Shown here piece after piece: positions 11,801 through 18,504 of a stretch of 37,213 bases of DNA. The notes under the pieces are model-generated. The model had not been told where the DNA came from. It saw only the letters and a list, made by a program, of their open reading frames with translations, and did no database searches. The position numbers were made by a program, and so were the translations under genes. Origin of the DNA: Xylanibacillus composti (lineage in GTDB: Bacteria; Bacillota; Bacilli; Paenibacillales; K13); contig NZ_BOVK01000045.1 of NCBI RefSeq assembly GCF_018403685.1, positions 1 through 37,213 on the forward strand, read 5' to 3'. The first letter of the stretch is position 1. Each line of letters opens with the position of its first letter.

Positions 11801-12384
11801 AAAAGAACCGTCACAGGAATTTTACGCGTACGGTCAATGCGCACATAAATAATGTCCTTGGCATCGGTTTCGAGCTCTAACCAGGCTCCGCGGTTTGGAA
11901 TGACCGTTGCGGTATATGCCTTCTTGCCGTTTTTATCCATCTTCGTGCTAAAGTAAACGCTTGGGCTGCGGACAAGCTGACTGACAATGACCCTCTCCGC
12001 ACCATTAATAATGAATGTGCCCGTTTCTGTCATCAATGGAAAATCACCCATGAAGACTTCCTGTTCCTTGACTTCACCGGTTTCCTTGTTGATAAGACGC
12101 ACTTTCACTCTTAACGGCGCCGCATAGGTTACGTCCCGCTCTTTTGATTCATCGACAGAATATTTCGGCTCTCCCAGACTGTAATCGATAAATTCCAAGA
12201 CGAGATTGCCGGTGAAATCCTGAATGGGCGAAATATCGTGAAACATTTCGCGCAGACCTTCCTGCAAAAACCATTCGTATGATTTTTGCTGGATTTCAAT
12301 CAAGTTCGGGATATCTAAAACTTCCTTGATCCGTGCGTAACTCCTGCGCTCGCGTCGACCATATTGAACAAGATGTCCTGCCAA
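8839..12384 (-). CDS. rpoB: DNA-directed RNA polymerase subunit beta
   Basis: This is the 1181-residue beta subunit of RNA polymerase. It starts at a TTG codon, with GGTGAAGG just upstream, giving [18 protein letters not shown]. The rifampicin pocket region is present as [19 protein letters not shown] followed by [12 protein letters not shown], with histidine at residue 480; this looks like a wild-type, rifampicin-sensitive pattern. The active-site segments [13 protein letters not shown]-like (here [13 protein letters not shown]) and the C-terminal clamp region [24 protein letters not shown] are conserved. The C-terminus is a short acidic tail rich in Asp and Glu, which is variable in the family. 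Two candidate promoters lie in the 253-base gap upstream. Confidence 0.97.
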   Translation of the reverse strand: MAGHLVQYGRRERRSYARIKEVLDIPNLIEIQQKSYEWFLQEGLREMFHDISPIQDFTGNLVLEFIDYSLGEPKYSVDESKERDVTYAAPLRVKVRLINKETGEVKEQEVFMGDFPLMTETGTFIINGAERVIVSQLVRSPSVYFSTKMDKNGKKAYTATVIPNRGAWLELETDAKDIIYVRIDRTRKIPVTVLLRALGFGTDQEIIDLLGEDEYIRNTLDKDNTDSTEKALIEIYERLRPGEPPTLDNARNLLIARFFDPKRYDLANVGRYKINKKLHIKNRLFNQRLAESLIDEETGEIIAEAGQVVDRRLLDQIIPYLEKSVGFRDYKVTGGVHESETIPLQRINVFSPVEDGKVITVISNSNIDKSVKHITPSDIIASISYFMNLLHDVGSTDDIDHLGNRRLRSVGELLQNQFRIGLSRMERVVRERMSIQDANVITPQALINIRPVIASIKEFFGSSQLSQFMDQTNPLAELTHKRRLSALGPGGLTRERAGFEVRDVHHSHYGRMCPIETPEGPNIGLINSLSTYARINEYGFIETAYRKVDPETNRVTDQIDYLTADEEDNYVIAQANAELNEDGSFANENVIVRYNKTSDNILTLPRERVDYMDVSPKQVVSVATAMIPFLENDDSNRALMGSNMQRQAVPLLIPKAPLVGTGMEHKAAKDSGVCIVSKVHGVAERVSANEIWIRQVQEVDGKQVRGDLIKHKLHKFLRSNQGTCINQRPLIRQGEIVKPGDILADGPSTEMGELALGRNVVVAFMTWEGYNYEDAILLSEKLVKEDVYTSIHIEEYESEARDTKLGPEEITRDIPNVGEDALKNLDERGIIRVGAEIGAGDILVGKVTPKGVTELTAEERLLHAIFGEKAREVRDTSLRVPHGTDGIVVDVKVFTRENGDELPPGVNQLVRVYIAQKRKISEGDKMAGRHGNKGVIARILPEEDMPFLPDGTPVEVVLNPLGVPSRMNIGQVLEVHLGMAAKRLGLHMSTPVFDGASEIDVFDTMEEAGMQRNGKTVLFDGRTGEQFEREVTVGVMYMIKLAHMVDDKIHARSTGPYSLVTQQPLGGKAQFGGQRFGEMEVWALEAYGAAYTLQEILTVKSDDVVGRVKTYESIVKGENVPEPGVPESFKVLIKELQSLGMDVKILTENEEEIIMKEVDDDDEGAGDKLNLNLEGAEAGAE

Positions 12385-12479
12385 CTTTCCTTCACCCCTT
12401 AAGTCTACTAGACCGTGCTATGGATTGTGTCTTTATCCCGTACAAGCACACTTTACCCTACTATGTAGATTTACCTAAA

Positions 12480-12508
12480 ATCTAAACATTATACGTAAAG
12501 TACGGCAA
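12480..12508 (-). promoter_or_regulatory. Candidate second promoter for rpoB
   Basis: TTGCCG (12508-12503), a 17-base spacer and TTAGAT (12485-12480) lie about 95 bases before the rpoB start. A TATAAT at 12494-12489 inside the spacer has no matching -35. Weaker than the promoter further upstream. Confidence 0.4.
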
Positions 12509-12594
12509 CTTTATGCATAACAGCAGGAAAAAAAGTGCTTGACATTTTACTCAACTAAAGACACTCATCCCATTTTTAATGCTGACATTTTATA

Positions 12595-12623
12595 ATCATA
12601 ACACACCCAATTTTCTCAGTCAA
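12595..12623 (-). promoter_or_regulatory. Sigma-A promoter for rpoB-rpoC
   Basis: TTGACT (12623-12618), a 17-base spacer and TATGAT (12600-12595) lie between ybxB and rpoB. This implies an mRNA leader of about 200 bases ahead of rpoB. A T-run lies just upstream of the -35. The leader shows no protein-coding frame and no hairpin with a uridine run. Confidence 0.75.
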
Positions 12624-12637
12624 ACAAAAAAAACAGA

Positions 12638-13234
12638 TTACTTGATCGCCCGATAGATGCGATATCCTTTATTTTTCGCCCGTTCGTCTACCTGCTCGAA
12701 CATGCTTTCCAGCTTTCGCTTTGCAGAAGGGGCTCCTTGCTTCGTCCGAATGACGACCCACAATGCCCCTCCAGCCTCCAGACAATCATGCGCTTCCTCG
12801 AAGATGCGATGCACGGTCGCTTTGCCGGCACGGATCGGCGGGTTCGTTGCAATCGCGTCGAACTTCTCTTCCTTGACAGCCTGCAAGCCGTCGGACGCAA
12901 GCACGCGAACTCCTGTAATACCGTTTCTGGCTGCGTTTTCCCTCGCCAGGTCCAAAGCTCTCTCATTCATATCCAGCATAGTAACCGCACTTTCCGGAAT
13001 CCGTTTGGCCAAGTAGAGACCAATCGGCCCATACCCGCATCCCACGTCCGCAATCCTTGCGCCTGGCGCAGCTTCAAATTGTTCAATCAGCAAGGCCGAT
13101 CCTTCATCCAGCCCACCCTTCGAAAAAACCCCGGCATCGGTTATGAAGGAAAGCTTCACGCCGCTTAAGCTTGTCTCAATCAATCTCCGATCATGCTCCG
13201 ATCCCGGCTGTTGTGAATAGTAGTGGTCGCTCAC
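12638..13234 (-). CDS. ybxB: Class I SAM-dependent methyltransferase, RsmC/YbxB type
   Basis: Predicted RNA (rRNA guanine-N2 type) methyltransferase; the exact substrate of the Bacillales YbxB protein is not known to me. The 198-residue protein has the SAM-binding motif ADVGCGYGPIG, an acidic motif II around MLDMNERAL and the catalytic NPP motif in ATNPPIRAG. The start is the GTG at 13234, which has GAAGGAGG eight bases before it and gives VSDHYYSQQPG, matching the family N-terminus. The open frame runs 49 codons further upstream through the rplL terminator region and is not credible there. It sits between rplL and rpoB as in B. subtilis. Confidence 0.9.
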   Translation of the reverse strand: MSDHYYSQQPGSEHDRRLIETSLSGVKLSFITDAGVFSKGGLDEGSALLIEQFEAAPGARIADVGCGYGPIGLYLAKRIPESAVTMLDMNERALDLARENAARNGITGVRVLASDGLQAVKEEKFDAIATNPPIRAGKATVHRIFEEAHDCLEAGGALWVVIRTKQGAPSAKRKLESMFEQVDERAKNKGYRIYRAIK

Positions 13235-13270
13235 GTTCCAAGCCTCCTTCAAGGGCATGTTCCGCAAATG

Positions 13271-13311
13271 TTGTTCGAATTTTCGCATGCGTTGTCGAAA
13301 TTGCGCATGCG
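13271..13311. repeat. Imperfect 20/21-bp tandem duplication upstream of ybxB
   Basis: Two abutting copies, 13271-13291 and 13292-13311, share the pattern TTG-TCGAA-TT-CGCATGCG with a one-base indel and two substitutions. Each copy ends in the palindrome CGCATGCG. It lies between the rplL hairpin and the ybxB ribosome binding site. It may be a protein site or an mRNA structure; no function can be assigned. Confidence 0.6.
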
Positions 13312-13331
13312 CATAGGTGCCTATATAACCA

Positions 13332-13371
13332 AAGCTGCCCCTGCAGCAGGCTTCTGCTGATGGGGCAGCTT
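13332..13371 (-). terminator. Candidate terminator or attenuator after rplL
   Basis: On the minus strand AAGCTGCCCC and GGGGCAGCTT form a 10-bp stem, with an inner AGCAG/CTGCT stem. The tail is TGGTTATAT, a weak uridine run, so termination may be partial and let some polymerase reach ybxB and rpoB. It begins about 27 bases after the rplL stop. Confidence 0.65.
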
Positions 13372-13398
13372 CTTGGCACATATGATAGGTGCGATTTC

Positions 13399-13764
13399 TT
13401 ATTTCAATTCTACAGTTGCGCCAGCTTCTTCAAGCTTCGCTTTAACTGCTTCTGCGTCTTCTTTGGACACTTTTTCTTTGATTGGCTTCGGAGCGTTGTC
13501 AACCAGCTCTTTCGCTTCTTTCAGGCCAAGACCTGTAATTTCGCGAACAGCTTTGATTACGTTGATCTTGGAAGCGCCAGCGTTCGCCAAGATTACGTCG
13601 AATTCGCTTTGTTCTGCAGCAGCCTCTCCGCCTGCAGCGCCGCCTACAACCGCTACCGGAGCAGCTGCTGTTACGCCAAATTCCTCTTCGATTGCTTTAA
13701 CCAATTCGTTCAGTTCCAGAACGGTCATGCCTTTAATGGCTTCTAAGATTTGCTCATTACTCAT
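13399..13764 (-). CDS. rplL: 50S ribosomal protein bL12 (L7/L12)
   Basis: bL12 forms the flexible stalk that recruits translational GTPases. The 121-residue protein shows the N-terminal dimerisation helix ([19 protein letters not shown]), an Ala/Gly-rich hinge around residues 35-50, and a C-terminal globular domain with [19 protein letters not shown] ribosome binding site (AGGAGG) precedes the ATG. It lies 33 bases after rplJ and shares the L10 leader upstream, as expected for a protein made in multiple copies per ribosome. Confidence 0.97.
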   Translation of the reverse strand: MSNEQILEAIKGMTVLELNELVKAIEEEFGVTAAAPVAVVGGAAGGEAAAEQSEFDVILANAGASKINVIKAVREITGLGLKEAKELVDNAPKPIKEKVSKEDAEAVKAKLEEAGATVELK

Positions 13765-13797
13765 GCTAATATCCTCCTAAAATGATAGATTCGCATA

Positions 13798-14304
13798 TCA
13801 TGCTTGTTGGGGTTCTTCCTTTTCAGCAACGGCTTTAACCGCAAGCGCAAAGTTACGCACAGGCGCTTGAAGCACGCTAAGCAACATGGAAAGCAAGCCT
13901 TCGCGGGACGGCAGATCCGCCAACGCTTTAATTTGAGAAGCGTCCACTACCTGGCCTTCCAGAACGCCTGCCTTCACCTTCAATGCTTCGTTCTTCTTGG
14001 CGAACTCAACCAGGATCTTGGCTGGCGCCACTGCATCTTCACGGCTGAACGCAATCGCGGTCGGACCAGTCAGATGCGCGTCTAATTCAGTCAGTTCAGT
14101 AGCAGCAGTCGCACGGCGAGTCAAGGTATTCTTCAGTACGGAGAATTCCACGCCAGCTTCGCGAAGCTGTTTGCGCAGCTCGGTCACTTGCGCAACGTTC
14201 AGACCGCGGTAATCCGCAACTACGGTGCACGCTGACTCCCGAAGCTTCTCGCTCACTTCCGCTACTTGCTGTTGTTTTTGTTCAAGAACTCTAGCGTTTG
14301 GCAA
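13798..14304 (-). CDS. rplJ: 50S ribosomal protein uL10
   Basis: uL10 anchors the bL12 dimers to 23S rRNA, and the L10-L12 complex is the known repressor of its own operon through the leader RNA. The 168-residue protein begins [16 protein letters not shown] after a TTG start. GGAGGTG sits seven bases before that TTG, which decides the start. The family segment [21 protein letters not shown] is visible as [12 protein letters not shown] then VTELRKQLR. The C-terminal helix that binds bL12 is present. It heads the rplJ-rplL unit with a consensus promoter and L10 leader in the 298-base gap before it. Confidence 0.97.
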   Translation of the reverse strand: MPNARVLEQKQQQVAEVSEKLRESACTVVADYRGLNVAQVTELRKQLREAGVEFSVLKNTLTRRATAATELTELDAHLTGPTAIAFSREDAVAPAKILVEFAKKNEALKVKAGVLEGQVVDASQIKALADLPSREGLLSMLLSVLQAPVRNFALAVKAVAEKEEPQQA

Positions 14305-14381
14305 CTTGTTACACCTCCATTTGACTAATGCTTCGACGAAATATGCCGACGGAACCGGTAGCCCTAAACCAATCCGTCTTG

Positions 14382-14526
14382 CTAGAAATAAGGAAAGCCC
14401 CCGTAGACATACGGAGGCTGGAATTCATTCAGAACACACATGGCTGTGTAAATTCGAATCTATCGCAACACCTCGGCGGGATATTAAGCCGACTCACGTC
14501 CGGCACCTGCTGTCTACGGCAAGCTT
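14382..14526 (-). promoter_or_regulatory. Ribosomal protein L10 leader with attenuator
   Basis: The conserved L10-leader bases are visible on the minus strand: GTAGACAGCAGGTGCC, then TTAATATCC and GCCGAGGTGTT. A terminator hairpin AGCCTCCGTA/TACGGGGGCT (14418-14396) is followed by TTTCCTTATTTC. The 5' segment CCGTAGAC (14519-14512) is exactly complementary to GTCTACGG, the 3' arm of the terminator, so an antiterminator is possible. Known mechanism: binding of L10-L12 to the leader favours termination. Here it would control rplJ-rplL. Confidence 0.9.
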
Positions 14527-14566
14527 ATTCACTTTTTCGCAATATCCATAACGCAGAACATCGATA

Positions 14567-14595
14567 ACTATATCACGATATTCTGTTCACGTCAA
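14567..14595 (-). promoter_or_regulatory. Sigma-A promoter for rplJ-rplL
   Basis: TTGACG (14595-14590), a 17-base spacer and TATAGT (14572-14567) lie immediately after the rplA stop codon and just ahead of the L10 leader, the expected place. Confidence 0.85.
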
Positions 14596-14602
14596 GCTTT
14601 GA

Positions 14603-15295
14603 TTAGCGATAGCTCTGCAGATTAATGCGTACGCTTGGCCCCATCGTCGAAGAGATGGCCAATCCTTTCAGGTATACGCCTTTAGCTGCAGCCGGCTTCG
14701 AGCGGTTCAAAGCATCCATCAATGCTTTCAAGTTTTCATTCAACTTGTCTGCATCGAACGAAGCTTTGCCGATTGGCGCATGAATCTGTCCGGCTTTGTC
14801 GAGTCTATACTCGATCTTACCGGCCTTGATTTCTTGCACAGCCTTGGTAACGTCAGTCGTTACGGTTCCGGCTTTCGGGTTCGGCATCAAGCCTTTGCCG
14901 CCGAGAATCCGTCCGAGCTTACCCACTTCGCTCATCATGTCGGGAGTCGCGACGCAGACATCAAACTCGAACCAGCCCTGCTGGATCTTGTTGATCATGT
15001 CCTGATCGCCTACATAATCGGCTCCCGCCGCTTCCGCTTCCTTCGCCTTGTCACCCTTGGCGAACACTAGCACACGTCTAGTTTTACCGGTTCCATGCGG
15101 CAGCACTACGACACCGCGCACGGCTTGATCCTGTTTCTTCGGATCGACGCCGAGGCGAACGGCCGCTTCAATGGTTTCGTCAAATTTCGCTGTAGCCGCT
15201 TTTTTCACAAGCTCTACCGCTTCTTGCGACTCATACAGCTTCTCGCTGTCGATCAGCTTGGCCGCTTCTTGATATTTCTTGCCATGCTTCGGCAT
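14603..15295 (-). CDS. rplA: 50S ribosomal protein uL1
   Basis: uL1 forms the mobile L1 stalk that moves deacylated tRNA out of the E site. The 230-residue protein has the family start [11 protein letters not shown], the [19 protein letters not shown] segment that contacts rRNA, and the C-terminal [17 protein letters not shown] precedes the ATG. It is 57 bases after rplK. No terminator is seen before the rplJ promoter, so some read-through into rplJ-rplL is likely. Confidence 0.97.
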   Translation of the reverse strand: MPKHGKKYQEAAKLIDSEKLYESQEAVELVKKAATAKFDETIEAAVRLGVDPKKQDQAVRGVVVLPHGTGKTRRVLVFAKGDKAKEAEAAGADYVGDQDMINKIQQGWFEFDVCVATPDMMSEVGKLGRILGGKGLMPNPKAGTVTTDVTKAVQEIKAGKIEYRLDKAGQIHAPIGKASFDADKLNENLKALMDALNRSKPAAAKGVYLKGLAISSTMGPSVRINLQSYR

Positions 15296-15352
15296 ATTCG
15301 TATCCTCCTTATAGTGGTGTTAGCGGATAATCCTCCCACTGAGGAAGCGTAA

Positions 15353-15778
15353 TTAGTCTTCGATTACGATTCCCATGCTTCTGGCAGTACCTTCTACCAT
15401 CCGCATTGCCGCTTCAACGGAAGCCGCATTCAGGTCAGGCATTTTTTGCTCCGCGATTTCTTGCACTTTCGCGCGTTTCAACGTTGCTACTTTCGTCTTG
15501 TTCGGCACGCCGGAACCTTTTTGGATACCAGCAGCTACACGCAACAATACGGCAGCAGGCGGGGTCTTCGTTTCGAATGTGAACGAACGATCCTCGAACA
15601 CGGTGAGCACTACCGGAATGACGAGGCCGGCTTGATCTTGCGTGCGCGCATTGAATTCTTTACAGAATGCCATGATATTCACGCCAGCTTGACCAAGAGC
15701 AGGACCTACCGGTGGCGCCGGGTTCGCTTTACCTGCCGGAATTTGCAACTTAACAACTTTGATGACCTTCTTAGCCAT
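15353..15778 (-). CDS. rplK: 50S ribosomal protein uL11
   Basis: uL11 binds the GTPase-associated centre of 23S rRNA and is needed for RelA-type stringent signalling and thiostrepton binding. The 141-residue protein begins [18 protein letters not shown] and contains the proline-rich [17 protein letters not shown] segment typical of its N-terminal domain. The start at 15778 has AAGGAGG eight bases upstream; a frame opening three codons earlier at 15787 has no room for that site. It follows nusG by 91 bases, a gap with a hairpin and a weak promoter candidate. Confidence 0.97.
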   Translation of the reverse strand: MAKKVIKVVKLQIPAGKANPAPPVGPALGQAGVNIMAFCKEFNARTQDQAGLVIPVVLTVFEDRSFTFETKTPPAAVLLRVAAGIQKGSGVPNKTKVATLKRAKVQEIAEQKMPDLNAASVEAAMRMVEGTARSMGIVIED

Positions 15779-15815
15779 GCAAAACACCTCCTTGCCCAGA
15801 TTGTGGTAAGACGGG

Positions 15816-15843
15816 ATTGTACCCTCCCACTAATCAAGGTCTA
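15816..15843 (-). promoter_or_regulatory. Weak candidate promoter for rplK-rplA
   Basis: TAGACC (15843-15838), a 16-base spacer and TACAAT (15821-15816). The -10 is good but the -35 matches only four of six positions and overlaps the 3' arm of a hairpin. Confidence 0.35.
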
Positions 15844-15860
15844 CCCTAAAGATAGACCTT
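15836..15860 (-). other. 8-bp hairpin in the nusG-rplK gap
   Basis: AAGGTCTA and TAGACCTT are perfect inverted repeats with a nine-base loop, about ten bases after the nusG stop. No uridine run follows, so it is not a standard terminator. It may be an attenuator, an RNA-processing site, or a structural block at the end of nusG mRNA. Confidence 0.5.
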
Positions 15861-15869
15861 GTTGGAAAG

Positions 15870-16403
15870 CTATATTTTCTCCACCTGAGAAAAATCAAGC
15901 TCAAGCGGGGTTTCCCTTCCAAACATGTTCACATGAACTTTCAACTTGCTCTTATCTGCGAGAATCTCTTCAACCGTTCCGACGAAGTTCGCAAACGGCC
16001 CGACCTTCACGCGAACATTCTCTTTCATGCTGAAGTCAATCTTCGGCTTCGGCTCTTCCATGCCCATATGCTTGAGAATCGCTTCAACTTCCTCCGGCAG
16101 AAGCGGAGTCGGCTTGGAACCGGAGCCTGTGGATCCGACAAAGCCAGTCACACCCGGCGTATTGCGGACAACATACCAGGAGTCATCTGTCTGAATCATT
16201 TCCACCAGCACGTAACCGGGATATACTTTGCGCATCACGGTTTTCTTCTTCCCGTCCTTGTTCACGAGCTCTTCCTCCATCGGAACAAGCACACGGAAGA
16301 TCTTATCCGTCATATCCATCGATTCGACGCGTTTCTCCAGATTCGCTTTGACCTTGTTCTCATACCCAGAATAAGTATGAACGACGTACCACCTTTTATC
16401 CAT
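15870..16403 (-). CDS. nusG: Transcription elongation/antitermination factor NusG
   Basis: NusG binds the RNA polymerase clamp and modulates pausing and termination. The 177-residue protein begins MDKRWYVVHTYSGYENKVKANL, the NGN domain. It contains TDDSWYVVRNTPGVTGFVG and a C-terminal KOW domain with VRVKVGPFANFVGTVEEI and NMFGRETPLELDF. I chose the ATG at 16403, which has AAAGGTGG at good spacing. The frame is open ten codons further to 16433, but that would overlap secE and lacks family similarity. It follows secE by 22 bases in the rpmG-secE-nusG unit. Confidence 0.97.
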   Translation of the reverse strand: MDKRWYVVHTYSGYENKVKANLEKRVESMDMTDKIFRVLVPMEEELVNKDGKKKTVMRKVYPGYVLVEMIQTDDSWYVVRNTPGVTGFVGSTGSGSKPTPLLPEEVEAILKHMGMEEPKPKIDFSMKENVRVKVGPFANFVGTVEEILADKSKLKVHVNMFGRETPLELDFSQVEKI

Positions 16404-16425
16404 AATCAAGCCACCTTTGGAGCGC

Positions 16426-16638
16426 TTACTCAAACACGAGTCGGATCAATTCGGTGATGCCCATGTCCAGAACATAAAAATAGAGCGTTACGATCAATAC
16501 CGTGACGATAACGACAATCGTATAACTGGTCATCTCTTTACGGTTAGGCCAACGCACTTTCTTCAGCTCCGACCAGCTATCTGCAAAAAACGAGAAAGTC
16601 GAACCGAACCCCTGCTTTATTTTAGCCAAAAAAGTCAC
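16426..16638 (-). CDS. secE: Preprotein translocase subunit SecE
   Basis: SecE stabilises SecY in the plasma-membrane Sec translocon. The 70-residue protein has the short single-span form usual in Firmicutes. An amphipathic N-terminal part with KKVRWPNRKEM, the conserved SecE signature, is followed by one transmembrane helix rich in Val and Ile (about residues 37-57). The start is GTG with GGAGG seven bases before it. It lies 18 bases after rpmG and 22 before nusG. Confidence 0.95.
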   Translation of the reverse strand: MTFLAKIKQGFGSTFSFFADSWSELKKVRWPNRKEMTSYTIVVIVTVLIVTLYFYVLDMGITELIRLVFE

Positions 16639-16656
16639 TACAGCACCTCCAACTAA

Positions 16657-16806
16657 CTACCTTGTTTCACGATGAACGGTCTGTCCATTGCAAAACTTGC
16701 AATATTTCTTCAATTCCATGCGGTCAGGATGGGTCTTCTTGTTCTTCGTGCTCGTATAGTTGCGCTGTTTGCAATCCGTACAAGCCAATGTGATAATTAC
16801 CCGCAT
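16657..16806 (-). CDS. rpmG: 50S ribosomal protein bL33, zinc-ribbon form
   Basis: bL33 is a small large-subunit protein near the E site. The 49-residue protein begins [17 protein letters not shown] and keeps both CxxC pairs (CTDC and CKFC), so it is the zinc-binding version rather than the cysteine-free paralogue. The start at 16806 has GGGAGGT eight bases upstream; the frame runs 13 codons further to 16845 without support. It heads the rpmG-secE-nusG unit, behind a consensus promoter. Confidence 0.96.
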   Translation of the reverse strand: MRVIITLACTDCKQRNYTSTKNKKTHPDRMELKKYCKFCNGQTVHRETR

Positions 16807-16877
16807 GCCGTACACCTCCCGAAACAACCTTCTATATCCAACCAAATGTACTGCGCTAATTTAGGGCTACCTAACAA

Positions 16878-16906
16878 ACTTTATCACATGGCCTATTCCA
16901 TGTCAA
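16878..16906 (-). promoter_or_regulatory. Sigma-A promoter for rpmG-secE-nusG
   Basis: A perfect -35 TTGACA (16906-16901), a 17-base spacer and TAAAGT (16883-16878) lie about 70 bases before rpmG. The sigH terminator upstream makes this a separate unit. Confidence 0.8.
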
Positions 16907-16973
16907 GAAAGAAAGCTTGATACTTGCAGCATGCTTGGATCGCAGACAGTACGGCCAGTGTCGGCTTTCCCTA

Positions 16974-17084
16974 TCATCCTGCCAGATTAGATGACGAGAG
17001 ACGGATATTTCCAGTATGGACGGTTCCGGCGCGGTTTAAACCTGCCGCATGCCTGCAATTATACATGCTATGACACGAATCCAT
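16974..17084 (-). CDS. Possible 36-aa small protein between sigH and rpmG
   Basis: The frame starts at an ATG five bases after AGGAG (within GGAAGGAG) and ends at TGA, giving a 36-residue peptide that begins MDSCHSMYNCRHAAG and has two cysteines. It lies just beyond the sigH terminator, so it would need read-through or its own promoter; the only nearby -10-like TATAAT lies inside the frame. I recognise no family. The good ribosome binding site is the only positive evidence. Confidence 0.25.
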   Translation of the reverse strand: MDSCHSMYNCRHAAGLNRAGTVHTGNIRLSSSNLAG

Positions 17085-17112
17085 CGAAACTCCTTCCACT
17101 CTTTGAAACCAC

Positions 17113-17143
17113 TAAAAAAACAGCACCCTTCTTCCGGATGCCG
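17113..17143 (-). terminator. Terminator after sigH
   Basis: On the minus strand CGGCATCC (17143-17136) and GGGTGCTG (17128-17121) pair over eight positions with two G-U pairs, followed by seven T. It starts seven bases after the sigH stop codon. Confidence 0.8.
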
Positions 17144-17149
17144 TTCCGA

Positions 17150-17800
17150 CTAAATGTGAATATTACGTCCTTCCAAATAGCGTTCAAGCTTGCGCTTCAC
17201 CCGCTGCAAGGCATTGTCGATCGACTTGACATGCCTGTCCAGATCAACCGCAATTTCTTGATAGGAACGGCCGTCCAGGTAATGCATCAGCACTTTGCGT
17301 TCCAGGTCGCTCAATATCTCCCCCATCTTGTCCTCAAGGCCGTTGAATTCCTCCTTGTTGATCATCAGCTCCTCCGGATCGGAAACACGCGATCCGCAGA
17401 TGACGTCCAGCAGCGTGCGGTCAGAGTCTTCATCATAAATGGGCTTGTCCAACGATACGTAGGAATTCAGCGGGATGTGCTTCTGGCGGGTAGCGGTTTT
17501 GATTGCGGTGATGATTTGCCTGGTGATGCACAGCTCGGCAAAGGCCTTGAATGAGGCAAGCTTGTCTCCTCTAAAATCGCGAATGGCCTTGTACAGTCCG
17601 ATCATGCCTTCCTGCACAATATCCTCCCGATCAGCTCCGATTAAAAAATAGGATCGCGCCTTGGCACGTACAAAATTCTTATACTTGTTAATTAAGTATT
17701 CCAGCGCATCGCTGTCGCCTTCACGCACAGCTTCGACAATATCTTCATCTGCTACGAGGTCTAAATCGCTCGCAATCCAATCATTGAGGTCGAGACTCAC
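17150..17800 (-). CDS. sigH: RNA polymerase sigma factor SigH (Spo0H)
   Basis: SigH is the sigma-70 family factor that directs early stationary-phase, competence and sporulation genes in Bacillales. The 216-residue protein contains region 2 (AREDIVQEG-like, here ADREDIVQEGMIGLYKAIRDF), FAELCITRQIITAIKTATRQ, and a region 4 helix-turn-helix with DGRSYQEIAVDLDRHVKSIDNALQ in which the SYQEIA and VKSIDNAL parts are typical. I chose the GTG at 17800, with GGAGGG seven bases before it. This gives a length close to B. subtilis SigH (218). The frame extends 25 codons to a TTG at 17875, which gives a basic sequence unlike the family. It has its own promoter and terminator. Confidence 0.95.
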   Translation of the reverse strand: MSLDLNDWIASDLDLVADEDIVEAVREGDSDALEYLINKYKNFVRAKARSYFLIGADREDIVQEGMIGLYKAIRDFRGDKLASFKAFAELCITRQIITAIKTATRQKHIPLNSYVSLDKPIYDEDSDRTLLDVICGSRVSDPEELMINKEEFNGLEDKMGEILSDLERKVLMHYLDGRSYQEIAVDLDRHVKSIDNALQRVKRKLERYLEGRNIHI

Positions 17801-17886
17801 TGAATATCCCTCCGGCCTTCTGGGCAAGTGCTTTGAATTCTCCGGGCGACCCGGCCTCTTTCCGTTTTTAAGCAAGACATAAATTC

Positions 17887-17916
17887 AGTATACCCGAACC
17901 TTTTGACAACCGTCAA
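17887..17916 (-). promoter_or_regulatory. Sigma-A-type promoter for sigH
   Basis: TTGACG (17916-17911), an 18-base spacer and TATACT (17892-17887) lie about 90 bases before the sigH start, after the rae1 stop. In B. subtilis the sigH promoter is repressed by AbrB; the surrounding AT-rich leader is compatible with that but proves nothing. Confidence 0.7.
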
Positions 17917-17957
17917 CCAATTGCTAAACATTTCCTACCCGCAATCCCTTGCTGGCA

Positions 17958-18485
17958 CTAGGATTTCGGCTTCCCCCGTCTCCATTGCTCCAACTTTTGC
18001 AGCATTTCGGTGGAGACGCCGCCGATAAGCAGGTTTTTCTTCTTCGACATTTGCCGCTGCTCGTCCACGCGCGCCGCTACCAGCTTCCGGTTTTCCTCCA
18101 GCTCGATCAGCAGCTCTCGTGCCGGCTTGCGCAGCGCCCCTTTGCCAAAGATAACATGCTGCTCCGTCTGATCGGACGTGGCTACATGAATTTGCCGGCG
18201 GCGGTTGATCAGCTGCGTCACAAGCCGCTCAATGCGCTCATCGGCCGTTTCCTTCTCCTTCGTATACTGGATATCCAACCGATATTGGCTGTAAGCGCCG
18301 CCGAGGCCGGGCACTTGATGCGCATCGAAAACAAGGATGACCCGGGCGCCGCTGAATCCTTGATAGTCCGCAAGCATCTCGATAAGACGATCGCGGGCGT
18401 CCTCCAGATTGGTATCTGCCAAGCGCTTCAGCTCCGGCCAAGCGCCGATTACATTGTAGCCGTCCACTATCAGTATATGCTCCAT
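17958..18485 (-). CDS. rae1: NYN/PIN-like ribosome-associated endoribonuclease Rae1 (YacP)
   Basis: Rae1 (YacP) is known in B. subtilis as an endonuclease that cleaves certain mRNAs in the ribosomal A site in a translation-dependent way. The 175-residue protein opens with ILIVDGYNVIGAW, with the first catalytic-type aspartate at residue 8. It continues with VILVFDAHQVPG and TKEKETADERIERLV, and HVATSDQTEQHVIFGKGA carries further acidic residues of the NYN fold. The C-terminus is basic and helical. The ATG at 18485 follows GGGTGG at about ten bases. It is 19 bases after rlmB and is the last gene of the cysE-led unit. Confidence 0.92.
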   Translation of the reverse strand: MEHILIVDGYNVIGAWPELKRLADTNLEDARDRLIEMLADYQGFSGARVILVFDAHQVPGLGGAYSQYRLDIQYTKEKETADERIERLVTQLINRRRQIHVATSDQTEQHVIFGKGALRKPARELLIELEENRKLVAARVDEQRQMSKKKNLLIGGVSTEMLQKLEQWRRGKPKS

Positions 18486-18504
18486 AACGCGACATCCACC
18501 CGCT

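Noticed and set aside
12540-12545. TTGACA on the plus strand upstream of rpoB
   Set aside because: No -10 hexamer lies 15-19 bases downstream, and no plus-strand gene follows.
17041-17060. TATAAT on the minus strand inside the 36-codon ORF as a possible rpmG promoter
   Set aside because: No acceptable -35 lies 16-18 bases upstream, and the TG dinucleotide is not at the extended -10 position. The TTGACA-17-TAAAGT promoter closer to rpmG is far better.
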